Position numbers and translations under genes: made by a program
Shown: in pieces, positions 10,959-23,862 of the stretch
How the letters are laid out: each line of letters starts with the position of its first letter
How positions within the stretch are numbered: the first letter of the stretch is position 1
The notes under the pieces: generated by a model
What the model was told of the DNA's origin: nothing
Database searches by the model: none
The model's input: the letters and a program-made list of their open reading frames with translations, nothing else
Assembly: GCA_030248215.1 (NCBI GenBank)
Contig: JASANG010001561.1
Coordinates: forward strand, 310,001 to 374,000
Direction of reading: 5' to 3'
DNA length: 64,000 bases
Origin: Enoplolaimus lenunculus
Lineage: Eukaryota; Nematoda; Enoplea; Enoplida; Thoracostomopsidae

Positions 10959-13330
10959 GCTTGCTTCAGGCGAAACGTTGCAAAATGCAACCGTAATGTT
11001 AGTATCGCATATTTAAAATAGGTTTTTAATAACCATTTAGCTGCATTATTTCATACTCTGAAACTCCATGAGCTAAAACTTGACGTTTATACTATGAACG
11101 CGCCGGGAGGGGGGCGCTTTCTACAAACTCCAGGGCGGGGGGGGATCCAATGTAGAGGATGATCCAGAATTTCTCGGTGTTTGATCTGAAAATGTCTGAG
11201 CTTACGCTTGTGTTTGATAGCTGTGAGTGCAATCTTCCAAAAACAGTTCGCACAAAAGATGCAAAATGATGGATCTAGAGGGTGAACCCGTCTTTGAAGT
11301 AAATAAATGATCGCGCACAGTGCGAAATTTTTTTAACTTTTTTGCTTAAGTAGCTAAACAGCTCATAATTTAGGTAAAAGCGTATACAATTTGAATATGC
11401 TCCAAACAGAGGAGACAGCACAGGGCACACCTCACTCTAAAACTGTTTTTACCGTCATTCCGGACCGTGATAATATTTTAAGTAAAATTGTAGGCCAGTG
11501 AGTGTATAACGAGCGAGAAAATTTGTTAACATTTAGCAACTCGGTAGTTATTCTAAGGTTTGCGTAGCGTGCGAAGCGAATAGTGTCAAAAACTTGCGAG
11601 CGAAGCAATCGAGATTCGAGAAGCTAGACGCATTTCAAAATTTCGGCTTTTTTGTTTCAACCGTTTAGGATGCCCCACCCCAAATGGGGGGTATGGGGGT
11701 GGCTGCTCCGGTCCTGACAAAAAAGATAGCTTAAAAGTACTTCCGACAACCATAAACAAATTGAATTAGACTTGAAACTAATAGTCGGATATCAAAAAAT
11801 TCAAACCGAAATACATTTCAAAATCTGCGTTAATTTTCCTAAGTTTTCAACTTAAGATTTAGTACATTGATTATGTACCTTACGTCGCATGTGTTTTGAC
11901 ACAAAAATATTTCAAGCTAAGGAAAGAACCAGCATGTAACACTGAGGTGTTATACAAGACTACAGGGAATACTTAAACGGCGCGCTGCGTTATGTGGCGT
12001 TCAGCGTCAGCGAACGGCCTTTTTTAAGCTATTCACACAAGAATATTTTTTACTTCTTTTAAGACCTAATTTCAAGCCAGGATTGCTATCGTGGACTGTC
12101 GAAAAATGGGCGATTAGCCGTCAGAGAGTGCACGCATTAGCGCTGAACGCTCGAATCCCCGTTGAGCTCTCTAACTCTTACGTCATGTGCACATTTTATA
12201 CGCATCTTGTTTACCAAAGAGCGTTGAGTATTCTTACGCGAATGCAGGTTGCACTTAGTTGCTCATATACTTAATGTAGGAAAGTGCAACGATCAGATTC
12301 ACTAGCAAATATTTACATTGAAGAAATCGCGAAAAAACTTGCGATTTTAAATATTTAATTCAATGAAGTTTCAAACTATTTTATACGAGATTAAAAATAA
12401 ACAAAGTGACGCTATATCTTTAGGTAAGTTTGAAACCTGGCATCCAGCAGTTCAGACTGCTATTTAAAATTTGATTCATGTAATCAAGTACCATGCAAAA
12501 AACTGCTACAAGTATATAAGCACTCGGAAACTACAGTGATTTTTAATTGAAAGCGAAATATATACTAAAATAATTGACTTTTATCTGTTGATAATATTTT
12601 AATTTCATTATATTATTTTACAGCAAATACCATTATTCTTTTGTTTAGGCTTAGGTAAAATATTAATATTTACGTCTGTTGAATATACCATCATTTGGTT
12701 GGTTTTTTTCATTTGCATCATGTTGCTATCTCTGTAGAATGCTTTGGTTGAAATTAAAGTGAACAAACTATTAAATATGATGTGAAGAATTGAACAGAAA
12801 CAAAATAAATGACTAATTTTTTATACCCAAAGTTTAAGGTTCTTCGTTTACCCTCGGCCGCTGTTTTCGAAATTTTCAAATTTTGGCTTAACTTAGTCTT
12901 AACGATTAAGCTTGGGCCCAGGAGCTTGGGTTTACAGGCTTAGGCTTGTGCAGTGGCGACGGAAGCATTTCGGAAGCAAGCGGGTAACAAGACAAACTTG
13001 CCACCGTACTAAGAACTCTGTATTTTGAATACTCATGTATACATGTTAGCAATTCCAAAGCAAGACCCCCTAACAGAAGAGGGTCGCAACTCTTGCAAAA
13101 ATATTGACTATCCAACCGGAAACTGAACAGTACAAAATCATTCAAAACGTGATCTGTGAAAGTCGCTTCCGAACGGTAAAACGCATAGACTACACTTTTC
13201 TGCAGACAGGTGTCAAAGTATAACTATGAAAAGTTTACTGGGCGAAGCGAGCGAAAATCTAACAATACATGTTACACTTATAGGCGGCGATCAGCAGTGT
13301 CGCGGCTGCTGTATTCGAGGCTCCTACCGC
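10959..13330. other. Region without recognisable genes
   Basis: This lies upstream of the ARFGEF3-like start codon. It holds the inverted GC-edged repeat at about 11100-11730 (GCGCTTTCTACAAACTCCAG to GGTGGCTGCTCCGGTCC), short TTAGGC-like pieces at 12640-12660 and 12890-12950, and otherwise AT-rich unique DNA. The promoter and 5' exon of the ARFGEF3-like gene could lie here, but I see no decisive motif. Short ORFs (for example 12083-12274) have no protein-like character. Confidence 0.5.
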
Positions 13331-13394
13331 CTGTATAATGGGGCCAATTTGTAAGGCGTTAAACCACGGGGCCATCCGTCACATATCCGGCCCC

Positions 13395-13560
13395 GTTTGT
13401 CACCCGCGCCGTCCGTCACCGCGCGTCACCCGTCCGGCACCACCGTCACCCGTACGGCGCCTTCCATCACCCGTACGCCGCCGGCCGTCACCGCGCGTCA
13501 CCCGTACGGCGCCGTCCGTCACTATACGGCGCCGTCCTTCACCGTGCGGTATCGTGAGAC
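13395..13560. repeat. Inverted short block of the 21-bp GC minisatellite
   Basis: The sequence has CGTCACCCGTACGGCGCCGT-type units, the reverse complement of the units in the main array that begins at about 13583. Roughly seven degenerate units are visible. The switch of orientation falls between about 13550 and 13583, around GTATCGTGAG/CTCACATACG, which is partly self-complementary. Confidence 0.75.
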
Positions 13561-13582
13561 ACTAACTCACATACGATAACTT

Positions 13583-15690
13583 ATGGTACGGCGCCGCACG
13601 GGTCACAGACGGCGCCGCACGGGTCACAGACGGCGCCGCACGGACGGCGCCGCACGGGTCACAGACGGCGCCGCACGGGTCACAGACGGCGCCGCACGGG
13701 TCACAGACGGCGCCGCACGGGTCACAGACGGCGCCGCACGGGTCACAGACGGCGCCGCACGGGTCACAGACGGCGCCGCACGGGTCACAGACGGCGCCGC
13801 ACAGGTCACAGACGGCGCCGCACAGGTCACACACGGCGCCGCACGGGTCACAGAGGGCGCCGCACGGGTCACAGACGGCGCCGCACGGGTCACGACGGCG
13901 CCGCACGGGTCACAGACGGCGCCGCACGGGTCACAGACGGCGCCGCACGGGTCACTCACGGCGCCGCACGGGTCACTGACGTCGCCGCACGGGTCACTGA
14001 CGTCGCCGCACGGGTCACGGACGTCGCCGCACGGGTCACGCCGCACGGGTCACGCCGCACAGGTCACCGACGGCGCCGCACGGGTCACGGACGGCGCTGC
14101 ACGGGTCACTGACGGCGCTGCACGGGTAACTGACGGCGCCGCACGGGTCACGGACGGCGCCGCCCGTGTCACAGACGGCGCCGCACGGGTCACTGTCGGC
14201 GCGGCACGGGTCACAGACGGCGCCGCACGGGTCACAGACGGCGCCGCACGGGTCACGGACGGCGCCGCACAGGTCACAGACGGCGCCGCACGGGTCACAG
14301 ACGGCGCCGCACGGGTCACAGACGGCGCAGCACGGGTCACAGACGGCGCCGCACGGGTCACGGACGGCGCCGCCCGGGTCACAACGGCGCCGCACGGGTC
14401 ACAGACGGCGCCGCACGGGTCACAGACGGCGCCGCACGGGTCACGGACGTCGCTGCACGGGTCACGGACGTCGCCGCACGGGTCACGGACGTCGCCGCAC
14501 GGGTCACGGACGTCGCAGCACGGGTCACGGACGTCGCCGCACGGGTCACGGACGTCGCCGCACGGGTCACGCCCCACGGATCACGCCGCACGGGTCACGG
14601 ACGGCGCCGCACGGATCACAGACGGCGCCGCACGGGTCACAGACGGCGCCGCACGGGTTACGAACGGCGCCGCACGGGTCACGGACGGCGCCGCACGGGT
14701 CACGGACGGCGCCGCACGGGTCACGGACGGCGCCGCACGGGTCACGGACGGCGCCGCACGGGTCACGGACGGCGCCGCACGGGTCACGGACGGCGCCGCA
14801 CGGGTCACGGACGGCGCCGCACGGGTCACAGACGGCGCCGCACGGGTCACAGACGGCGCCGCACGGGTCACGGACGTCGCCGCACGGGTCACGGACGTCG
14901 CCGCACGGGTCACGGACGTCGCCGCACGGGTCACGGACGTCGCCGCACGGGTCACGCCGCACGGGTCACGGACGGCGCCGCACGGGTCACGGACGGCGCC
15001 GCACGGGTCACGGACGGCGCCGCACGGGTCACGGACGGCGCTGCACGGGTCACGGACGGCGCCGCACGGGTCACGGACGGCGCCGCACGGGGCACGGACG
15101 GCGCCGCACGGGTCACGGGCGGGGCCGGACGGGGCACGGACGGTCGCCGCACGGGTCACGGACGGCGCCGCACGGGTCACGGACGTCGCACGGCCACCGG
15201 GCCGGCGCCGCCCGGGTCACGGACGGCGCCGCACGGGTCACGGACGGCGCCGCACGGGTCACGGACGGCGCCGCACGGGTCACGGACGGCGCCGCACGGG
15301 TCACGGACGGCGCCGCACGGGTCACGGACGGCGCCGCACGGGTCACGGACGGCGCCGCACGGGTCACGGACGGCGCCGCACGGGTCACGGACGGCGCCGC
15401 ACGGGTCACGGACGGCGCCGCACGGGTCACGGACGGCGCCGCACGGGTCACGGACGGGGCAGCACGGGTCACGGACGGAGCTGCACGCGGCACGGACGGA
15501 GCCGCAACTGGGACGGACGGCGCCGCACGGGTCACGGACGGCGCCGCACGGGTCACGGACGGCGCCGCACGGGTCACGGACGGCGCCGCACGGGTCACGG
15601 ACGGCGCCGCACGGGTCACGGACGGCGCCGCACCGTTCACGGACGGCGACGCACCCCGTCACGGACGGCGACGCACGGGTAACGTACGGG
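13583..15690. repeat. GC-rich 21-bp minisatellite, ~100 units
   Basis: Units are 21 bp and built from GGCGCC, GCACGGGTCAC and RGAC, with 4-5 CpGs each, in an otherwise AT-rich window. Because 21 is a multiple of three and the unit has no stop, long reading frames run through it on both strands (for example 699 codons at 13583-15682, repeating TDGAARV). These are repeat artefacts, not genes. Unit variants form blocks: runs ending CAGAC, then CGGAC with GGCGCC, then four to six GACGTCGCC variants, closed by shortened GCCGCAC units at about 14040, 14575 and 14955. That indicates higher-order duplication. After 15450 the units become irregular and stop at about 15690. Confidence 0.95.
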
Positions 15691-18600
15691 CGCCGCGCCC
15701 AACCTTTGATTTTTTGAAACAATTTATCAACTGGAATAACCCAAACTCCAACACTGAATCCGAAATTTTTTACATGCAACAAACGCGAAGAAAAACATAA
15801 AATCTGTTTAGACGCACGAGTAGTTGTGTTAATGTTGATGAAATACTCAGAAGTAGATCTGATATCGATTAACGCTAGCAGTGTTTAATCGAATCGTAAA
15901 CCAAACAGACCCAAATCACCACTTTTGTTGGCAGTTATTCAAATTGACCAATAATTTCCAAAACATCAGCGGAAATAAACAAAACATTATACAGGTCTAA
16001 AACCTAAAGATATAAAGAGTTTGCTGCTACAGCAGATAAGAATTAACCATATCGTGGGTGTTGTTGTATACTGACAAAAACACAATACGCACGTACATGG
16101 GCACAACTGGAGGTCTGCCTTCAGTTCGTGCTGAAAACGGACCTCTGGTGTTACAAGAAAACTGGTCCACTCCGACGAGTTGGTCTGCCGGAGTTATTTT
16201 TGAAGAAAATTGGTTCGTCGGGGGTGACGATTTTCCTTGAAAAATTATCCCCTTAAGGAAAATTGATCCACAATCGAAAGTTTGTATCTGGTGCCGTCCC
16301 ATTGCAAAGATGGGGCCAGACGGGGCTCAGGCCCCTAGAAAAATTTTGCTCCCTTGTTTAGAAAAGTTTGAACCTTCCTAGTAAGTGATCAAAAACCCTT
16401 CTGTGCCCCTTCTGAAAAATGTTTAGTAGCTCACAGATTGCGTGTACTGTAGTGGTCCGAATAAAGAAGGTAGTAAGAAAAGAATCGATAAAAAGTACCA
16501 AAACGTGCAATTGCAATTTACGTTTTTTAAATCAGTGGAGTGCATGTACACGCCACGAGACTTATATCCTGCAAATGGAATTTTTATGTTCTGCAGCAAA
16601 AGTTCTAAAACTACACAATTCGCTTTGATTCGAATGTAAATTGCAACCAAAACTATTTTTTACCCTGCGCACTTGAGCACAGTTTTCTGTAGAACTTGTA
16701 AATATTGGTATTTGTGAGCCAGTGGCTGGATTAAACGGATTTAGGCATAGGCTACAAGGGTTTCGGATCAGGTTACAAGTTAGATATCTTGCCCGTGTCT
16801 TACTTGTTAATATTTGGTGTTGTATTGGTAGCAGAGTGGGGCAATAAACAATTACCGTCCGCGTCACTGAATCAGAGCGATACACATAGCATCGGGATAG
16901 AACAAAATTTAAAGTTGTGAGTCAAGGCCATTTAGCTAGCAAAATCACGAACTTCTCACATGGTTTTATTTTTCTGCCAACACAATTGAAATGAGAATAT
17001 ATTAACTGGTTTTTCAAAAATTTAAAAAATAGCGGATGCGAAATTTTTAAGATTTTGGATCAATTTCGTAATTTATATTTCATTTCGAACAATTGCAGTC
17101 AATATCTGTAACGAAAAAATGCGAGATATATACGTGACATACCTAATTTTAAGCGTAAAAATACCAGAATTTCCAGAAACGGTAACAGACACCAATTTTT
17201 GCCGGAAACGAAAACGGATATCCGGTTACACTCTGGTTGAGGAATACTACATTTTTGTGTTAGACCCAATCTTAGGAAATGTCATACGAAAATTATTGCC
17301 AATGTTTTATTTTAACTCTGACATAAATCTCAGATTTAGCATAACCCTAACCGGGTTGGTTTTATCCGGAAAAATTGAATCGATCGGAAAAAACAGTTTG
17401 TTTCCGTTTTTAACGGGAAAAATGGAAAACACGAAAAAAATGAAAGCGCAGAACAGTTGATGGTTGATTTGTCGATTGAAAACAATAATATTTAAAACGG
17501 ACTGCACACACTAAAGAGCAGTCATATACCTAAAGAGCTAAGGTGGCAACAAACTTGCGGGGTTGGGTCAGCCAGTCCGGCTAAAAATCTGCAAATAGTA
17601 TTTGTACTGTTACTGATATGTGAAAAATGAAATTAATCAGAAGTTAAGTTCCGAACCAACATCTACAATAAATGTATATATGCTCAAATTATAGCATTGC
17701 TTCTGGCAAATGCAAAGGGGGAACAAGATTCAAGATTTTGTATTTAAAAGTTAAGCTCTAAAACGGCGTATGGCTAGTGTCCCATTTTATAGTTTCCTGG
17801 TCCGAAACAAATTTCTCCCCAGTCAAAACCAGCCTTCGCAATGCCTTTCGCTTCCGGCCACGGAAATTTTTTTACCTCCGTCTCTGGATTCGTTTACCTC
17901 CAGTTGAAGCCTGATTTTTGATTTTTTGGGCAATGGTGGTTATACGGATAATGAAGTGTACGTAAGGGACCCATTTAAAAACTAAGAAGGTACGATTTCC
18001 TCTCCAAAAGAGTAGCACCTGTTCCTAACCATTATCCGATTGGCTAGCGCTTTGAATTTTAGCAGAAATTTATTATTTTAAACTGGTGCTACCGCAAACA
18101 TTTCAAACGAAACAGTGCTGAAAGTAGATATTGGCAATTTATTAACTATTTTAAAGCCGTAACTCTATATTATAAGCCTATTCCTGCGTTAGACTATGCG
18201 TAAAAATAAGAGTTAATCATAAGCCTAAGTCTAAGCAAAAATAGTCAAAATTCTACGTTCCGAGAAAATTGGACGGTCCTAAAGGTAACATGAGCCCGTT
18301 CCTCATTGCGATATGTTGGCCAGTCATATCAGATATATACAACCAATTCCCCTAAAGTTGTGGTTATGCGCTTTTTTACAGTAGATTAAGTCGATTACAC
18401 GACACTTGGGAAGCCTGGCGTTATAGCAGTAATTTTTTCGTATACCAGCAGCAGAACTACAGCCCGTTTGTAATAGATAACGGCTATCATGAGGTCATTT
18501 CGAAAATAGACTCGTACCAACAAGCACTGGTTTATAAATGATTTTGGGGCGCCGTGAAAAAATACACTATATATTAATTAACGGCTCATGAACATCATGC

Positions 18601-20590
18601 CTTTTGCATGAGTGAACCGAGACCACAAACAGATCATGAATTTTAAAATTTAGTCCCGAATTGCATTCAGGCAACCGGTGCACGACTCATAAACGCAAAA
18701 ATGTACAAATACAGAATGATAGTTTTCAGTGGCATATTTTGCCATAAACCAATACTAAAATACCGAATGGCATGGCGTGAAGCTGATAAGCCATGTTTTC
18801 TTAATTAATCTTAGGATTTTTCAAGCAAAGCATTTATAAACTGGCCAAAAACGAATATACATACGACATACATGCTGTTTCGATTGAAGCAACAGCTTTG
18901 AAAGCTGTATGCCCTGCAGCCCCGTTGAAAGACCGTTAAAAAGAGCTTGATGAGACTCAACCCTGCTTTAAATTTTTGCTCTATGGCAATGCTAGACCCA
19001 CGAGGAAAGTTGTGTGAAATACTTTCGTAAGTGTCCTGAATTCTTTGCCCTTTCAAGCACGGTGTTGAGCTGATTACGGTCCGGCAGCCTTTTTGCACAT
19101 GAGAATATGGTTCAGAGAGAACCAGATGAGTGTGTATAAATATGTAGTCCTACATGTGTACCTTGTACATATAGCTAAACATTGCTGACACAAGTAGTAT
19201 GCGCTATATACAGCTATGGTTCACTAGTAAGCCCAAAGAACAAAGCCGCTAACGTTCTGGTTCAGAACAGACGGCATAGTCGGGAAGTGGTGGTAGAGGT
19301 GCTAGGAAAAGGTCGGTAAAGACGAGTAAGATTCTAGGAACAAATCTTTGACGCCAGAAAATGATTACTAACTATATTAGTTTCGTGTTGATGGAATGGC
19401 TTCAAAGAAATGTGAACATGCGTGAAACAATGTATACTTCGTGTGTTGTATTGTCACCATAGGTGTAACCACCAGATGGCACTACAGGTACAACCCACCT
19501 ACTTTTTAGACAGAATAGGTCGCACAACTTCGTTGACTCAATCGTTTTGGGTTGAAAAGTTATTTTACACCTTTAAATTTTAAATTTGGTGCGGTTAAAA
19601 CGAATTTATTTAAATTTGCTGAATTTGGCGTTAATAGAAATGAAAAATTTGGTCTACTGTTCAAAGTACGCGAACCTAATATGTAGCGATAACATAACCA
19701 CACGCCCTTGTTTTCGTCTTCATTCCAACTGCACTCGCCGCTCTGCCAGGGGTTTCGAGTCTCTACCTCAATCAATGAACGAAAAATTGTTTGTTTTCAA
19801 ATGGTTTTAATGGTAAAATTTGGTTGAATTTTCTTGATGTAATTTGCTAAATTAAAGTTTGCCAAGAATCGCTGATAACTTTATAAGCAACAGTATGCAA
19901 CATAGGTACGCAAATCCTGCATGCCGAAAAATGTACCTGCTCGCGTTGCATTTTTGTCTGACTCCCGTATATTCTCTGTTGAACATCTGGTGATCGGATG
20001 GGGTCACTTTGTGAAAAAGAAATCTCACTTATTGAAGGTTTGTTAATTGAAGCAACACTATTTTGTCCTCGAATTTAATAATTAAATGGAATCTGCCTTT
20101 TATAGCTCACTTCGCTCGCGAATTTCGTTTCATTGTTCTTTCTCTGTCATGATTGGCTGGACGAAACGTATGGCTTTTACGTACTTTCCCAAGCCCCAAC
20201 GAATGTACTCTAAAGATTTTGTGTTGCAACTTATATATTCAAGAAATATATCCGGCTTCCGCGGTTTTTTTCAAATGTCGTTCATGTCGAGCACGGTTCA
20301 GACCAACCCATATCACTGAATACACGTATGCATCATATTCCTGATTTAGTCCGTCAAAATTAAAAAGTTGCTTCGATACTTAAATCTCGCGGGATACACT
20401 TTTGGTACCGCTTTTATATGAATGATCTGTAAGCTTCCCTCATCAGAAATTTTAAAATTCAACGCCGGCTACGCCACTGATTGTCAAAGGCGCTAAGATG
20501 AGGTTAACGAAGAAAAATGTTGATCAGACGGGAGTTTGGTTATTAACGAGCGTACATTTTTAAGCGAAAAATTTTCAGTTTACTATCTAT
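15691..20590. other. Gene-free repeat-rich region
   Basis: No protein-coding gene is recognised. Visible pieces: a dispersed repeat at 16058-16360 related by short motifs (GGAGGTCTGCC, CCGGAG) to 56260-56360; the GGATATCCGGTTACAC repeat at 16985-17236; a TTAGGC-like cluster at 18160-18240; and a remnant of the P-like TIR near 19925-19970. The remainder looks unique and AT-rich. Confidence 0.5.
16985..17236 (+). repeat. Dispersed repeat ending GGATATCCGGTTACAC, copy 1
   Basis: About 250 bp containing AAAAAATAGCGGATGC, CATTTCGAACAATTGCAG, CCAGAATTTCCAG and the end GGAAACG..GGATATCCGGTTACAC. The same order of blocks is seen at 56585-56826 (plus), 23863-24080 (minus) and 52769-52935 (minus). No TIR pair and no coding capacity are seen. 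It may be a SINE or the tail of a larger element. Confidence 0.65.
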
Positions 20591-20855
20591 AACCCCTTCT
20601 CACATTGAGTTGCCTGTAGGCAACTCAGCGCAGTGTATATACGTTAAATAGTATATATCGCACCGTGTTTAACAATTGCAACACGTATACATAGTACTAA
20701 ATCACTACAAGACGTGAGAGCCCCCTCGGGCTCGAGCGTCAAGCTCCTATAGCTGAGTGGGGATGGTATACGCCTCCCACTCCAGTCACTGGAGTTCGAA
20801 TCCTAGCATAAAAGTAGGTCTCGGGAAATAGGAAATATTCATGTGAGAAAGGGTT
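20591..20855. mobile_element. TIR-bounded element containing a tRNA-like sequence, copy 1
   Basis: The left end AACCCCTTCTCACAT is inverted at the right end ATGTGAGAAAGGGTT. Inside are a perfect hairpin (GAGTTGCC-TGTA-GGCAACTC, about 20608-20627) and a tRNA-like stretch at 20743-20813, with an A-box-like TAGCTGAGTGG and a B-box GAGTTCGAATC. The tRNA-like part resembles a Gly-type tRNA (CTCCCACTC loop), but the acceptor stem does not close, so it is not a working tRNA. A second copy is at 52969-53236. Confidence 0.7.
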
Positions 20856-22051
20856 AATATTGTACATACGGAAATCCCAACATCGGTACTATTTGGTGGA
20901 AGTGGATCAAAAGTTTTTTTGGAACGATGCATTACCTTACTGACATTACCTCACGTTTGTATACGGGACGTCCAATGTTGAGCCCTATCTAGAAACAAGG
21001 GTAGGGTTTGTTTTTTTACCGCAAAAATAGAATCGACCGGAAACGTAAAAATTGGATAAGGTGCACTAGTTTTTCAACAAGTGCAAGGGGCGCAAAACGC
21101 AACAATTTAACTAGCATTTGTCTGGAGTTTCAGTGTTTACATGAATTTATTTAAACATTGAGTTCAAAACTAACGCTCGTACACAGATGAAACTGTTGTG
21201 TCAAAGAAAAATTTCGAAATGTATCATTACGTACCTGCAACAATCATTTTAAAATTTGATTTCCTATAATTAATGTATATTTATAAAAAATGTTTCCCCT
21301 TTTTTTGTTTTTCTGCATCTTCGAAGAAACCGTTTTTCGTTGAATTTTTTGCAGTGCCCAACTCGGATGCAGGGTCGTTATTGTTGCACGTTTAGGTGCG
21401 TTTTTCGAGATTAATATTTGCAACGTGAACTTAACTTGTACATAAACCACAAACGTTGAAAGATTTCACAAAAAATATAAGATTGTATTCCATCAACGAT
21501 AGAAATCTTCTATTTTTAGGGATAAATCACTAAGCACGTTGGGTCGTGTCCATTTTAGTGTTTAAGCTGATACGTAATATTATAAATCTAAAAACAGATG
21601 AATTAAAAAATTTTCACATGTCTGATGTGCAGGTGCCGCCACTATTGCCTAAGGAACCGTCTTTGGGATGAATAATCGGGACAACTATCAGGTTACATCT
21701 CAAGCTTTGGCCGTGGTCGTCCAAAAGGATCAGGCTTAGGTCTATAATCTTAAGTAGGATTAGGTAAAAGCTTATACAAAGGTCTTGGGCTTAGGTAACA
21801 GGCTGAAATTTGTATATGTTGAGTGTTTGTCTAAACCTAAGCTTAAGCGTGCTGTGTGTATAATCCTAAAAGTGTAGAAAGGACAACTGTACAGAAGCCC
21901 AGAAATTGGAGCACAATCTGGCTTTCGCACCTAAAATTTAAATTCATGTGAAACAGACGCCAAAAATACTAGCCCGGCTCAACGAATATTCCTATTTAGG
22001 TACTTTGTGCAAACGCGAGTATTGTATTAACCACAGCCTCGTAGGCAATAC

Positions 22052-22601
22052 GGGTCTTCCGTTATCTCCCCATACCGCGTTTGCCTAAAAATGGTTGCAT
22101 TTTGAAAATATTGGGATATTTGAGCGTCTCACGACCTCTCCTAATCATTCCACGAACAAATTTAAAGTTTTAAAAAATCGATTCTTTAAGGTCTGAAGGT
22201 TCCCCCTTGGGGCCCAAAATTTTTTAGTCAAAAAGTTTGACAAATCACATTCGATGCACCTTGCCTATCTGAGTCGAATGGTATTGAATTTTCTAGTGCG
22301 AAAAATTAGTTATTTGACAGTAACTCGTTAACCAATTGTCTGATTCCGAAAAATTTAACACCATTGTTCTCAGCACCGCAAATTGCAACGAATGTTATAT
22401 TATTTGTTAAACTTTTTGACGAAAACTTTTTTGTGAGTCCCAAGGGGGGCCCTTGGGACCTAAAATTAATCTAGTTTCTCAAACTTCAAATTTAGGCGCG
22501 CAATGATCAGGGGAGGTCATTAGAAGTTCAAATATTCAAAATTGTATTAAATCCAACGAGGATTGGGCAAACGCGGGCTGGGGGGATAACAAAAAAGACC
22601 C
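22052..22601. mobile_element. Complete MITE with 8-bp target duplication
   Basis: The element starts GGGTCTTCC and ends AAAAAAGACCC. It is flanked by perfect 8-bp direct repeats GGCAATAC (22044-22051 and 22602-22609). Terminal inverted repeats extend imperfectly for about 200 bp on each side (TTATCTCCCC / GGGGGGATAA, CGCGTTTGCC / GGGCAAACGCG). There are no ORFs. The 8-bp duplication points to the hAT or P superfamilies. Other copies: 49546-51665 (expanded), 55930-56249 (5' truncated) and 3070-3240 (half). Confidence 0.85.
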
Positions 22602-23321
22602 GGCAATACTAGTTGGCTGCATAAACAGCAACTGTGTGAAAAACATGATTCGTCAACCAAAATGCTGTAAAATCGACACTAAACTATGAATAATAGACGC
22701 AAAAATGAGAAAAACCGAAAAAATATCTGTTTAGATAATATAATCCTACGAAGACATAACCTTGTAGTATAACACAAAGCAATATATAGATGAAAGACTA
22801 GAGAACACTATGCTCTCAGACGCTACGACGTATGTATACTAAACCTATATAGCTGCTAGAAGCCTGTCCGTAGCTGGCAAAGCACGCTTATGCGTTGTTC
22901 TATGCTACAACATACGTATGCCATATTTATACTCACGGGGTGTAGCCAGAATTACATTTCGGTGGGTATAACCTCATCTATAGCAGGCTTTTTTGCAATT
23001 GAGCGCAGTGTGAGTGAGAAAATTTTTTTAATTTTTTAACTAATAACATATTTTGAATTCTGTGAATATGCGTTTTATCGTTTTTAAAGATTTCGGGGAG
23101 ATGACAGTCCAGTCCTCATTTGTAGGTACATAAAAGCCTCCGTGTATCCAGCTGCAGGAATGAGAGCACAATGTGTACAGCGCGATATTAACGCGCGTTC
23201 ACTTCGGATATACTCCGGTTATGGCACAGACTTACAATATTGACTTTTTTAGTGTCTGTAAATGTTCAAGCTGTTTACCGCTTATCACTGCCCAACGCTT
23301 CGCGGTTTGAAAGCCCATGAC

Positions 23322-23800
23322 GTTTCTTTGCATATGTCAGAGGATCTTGAGCAGAATGGATTGCAAAGTTCACATGCTGCAATGAAATACAAATTGTTCT
23401 CTTGCTTTTAGATTTAGAATAGAACTAAAAGCAAGAGAACAATTTGTGTTTCTTTGCATATGAGAGGATCTTGATCAGAATGGATTGTAAAGTTCACATG
23501 CTGCAATGAAACACAAATTGTTCTCTTGCATGCTTTTAGTTTTAGACTAGAACTAAAAGCAAGAGAACAATTTGTGTTTCTTTGCATATGAGAGGATCTT
23601 GAGCAGAATGGATTGTAAAGTTCACATGCTGCAATAGAACACAAATTGTTCTCTTGCTTTTAGTATTAGACTAGAACTAAAAGCAAGAGAACAATTTGTG
23701 TTTCTTTGCATATGAGAGGATCTTGAGCGGAATAGATTGTAAAGTTCACATGCTGCAATGAAACACAAATTGTTCTCCCGCTTTTAGTTCTAGTCTAAAT
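23322..23800. repeat. Four tandem ~126-bp units, each with a hairpin
   Basis: Units begin GTTTCTTTGCATATG at 23322, 23448, 23575 and 23700. Each contains AGAGGATCTTGA, AAGTTCACATGCTGCAAT and an inverted repeat of about 24 bp, with arms ACAAATTGTTCTCTTGC and GCAAGAGAACAATTTGT around CTTTTAGT..ACTAAAAG. The last unit ends at about 23800 after its left arm. No coding meaning is seen; it could be a foldback satellite. Confidence 0.9.
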
Positions 23801-23862
23801 TTACAAACGTAGGTATACAAATTACGTAAAGCTCTGATTGCATATTTGTAATAATATTACTG

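Noticed and set aside
13583-15800. Open frames of 699 and 544 codons, plus several on the minus strand
   Set aside because: They are products of a stop-free 21-bp tandem repeat; all frames on both strands stay open, which is not a coding signature.
20743-20813. Functional tRNA gene
   Set aside because: A and B boxes are present, but the acceptor stem does not pair and the sequence is part of a repeated element; the same holds for 53120-53190.
23322-23800. CRISPR-like array
   Set aside because: Units are 126 bp with no spacers and lie in animal DNA; this is a tandem satellite.
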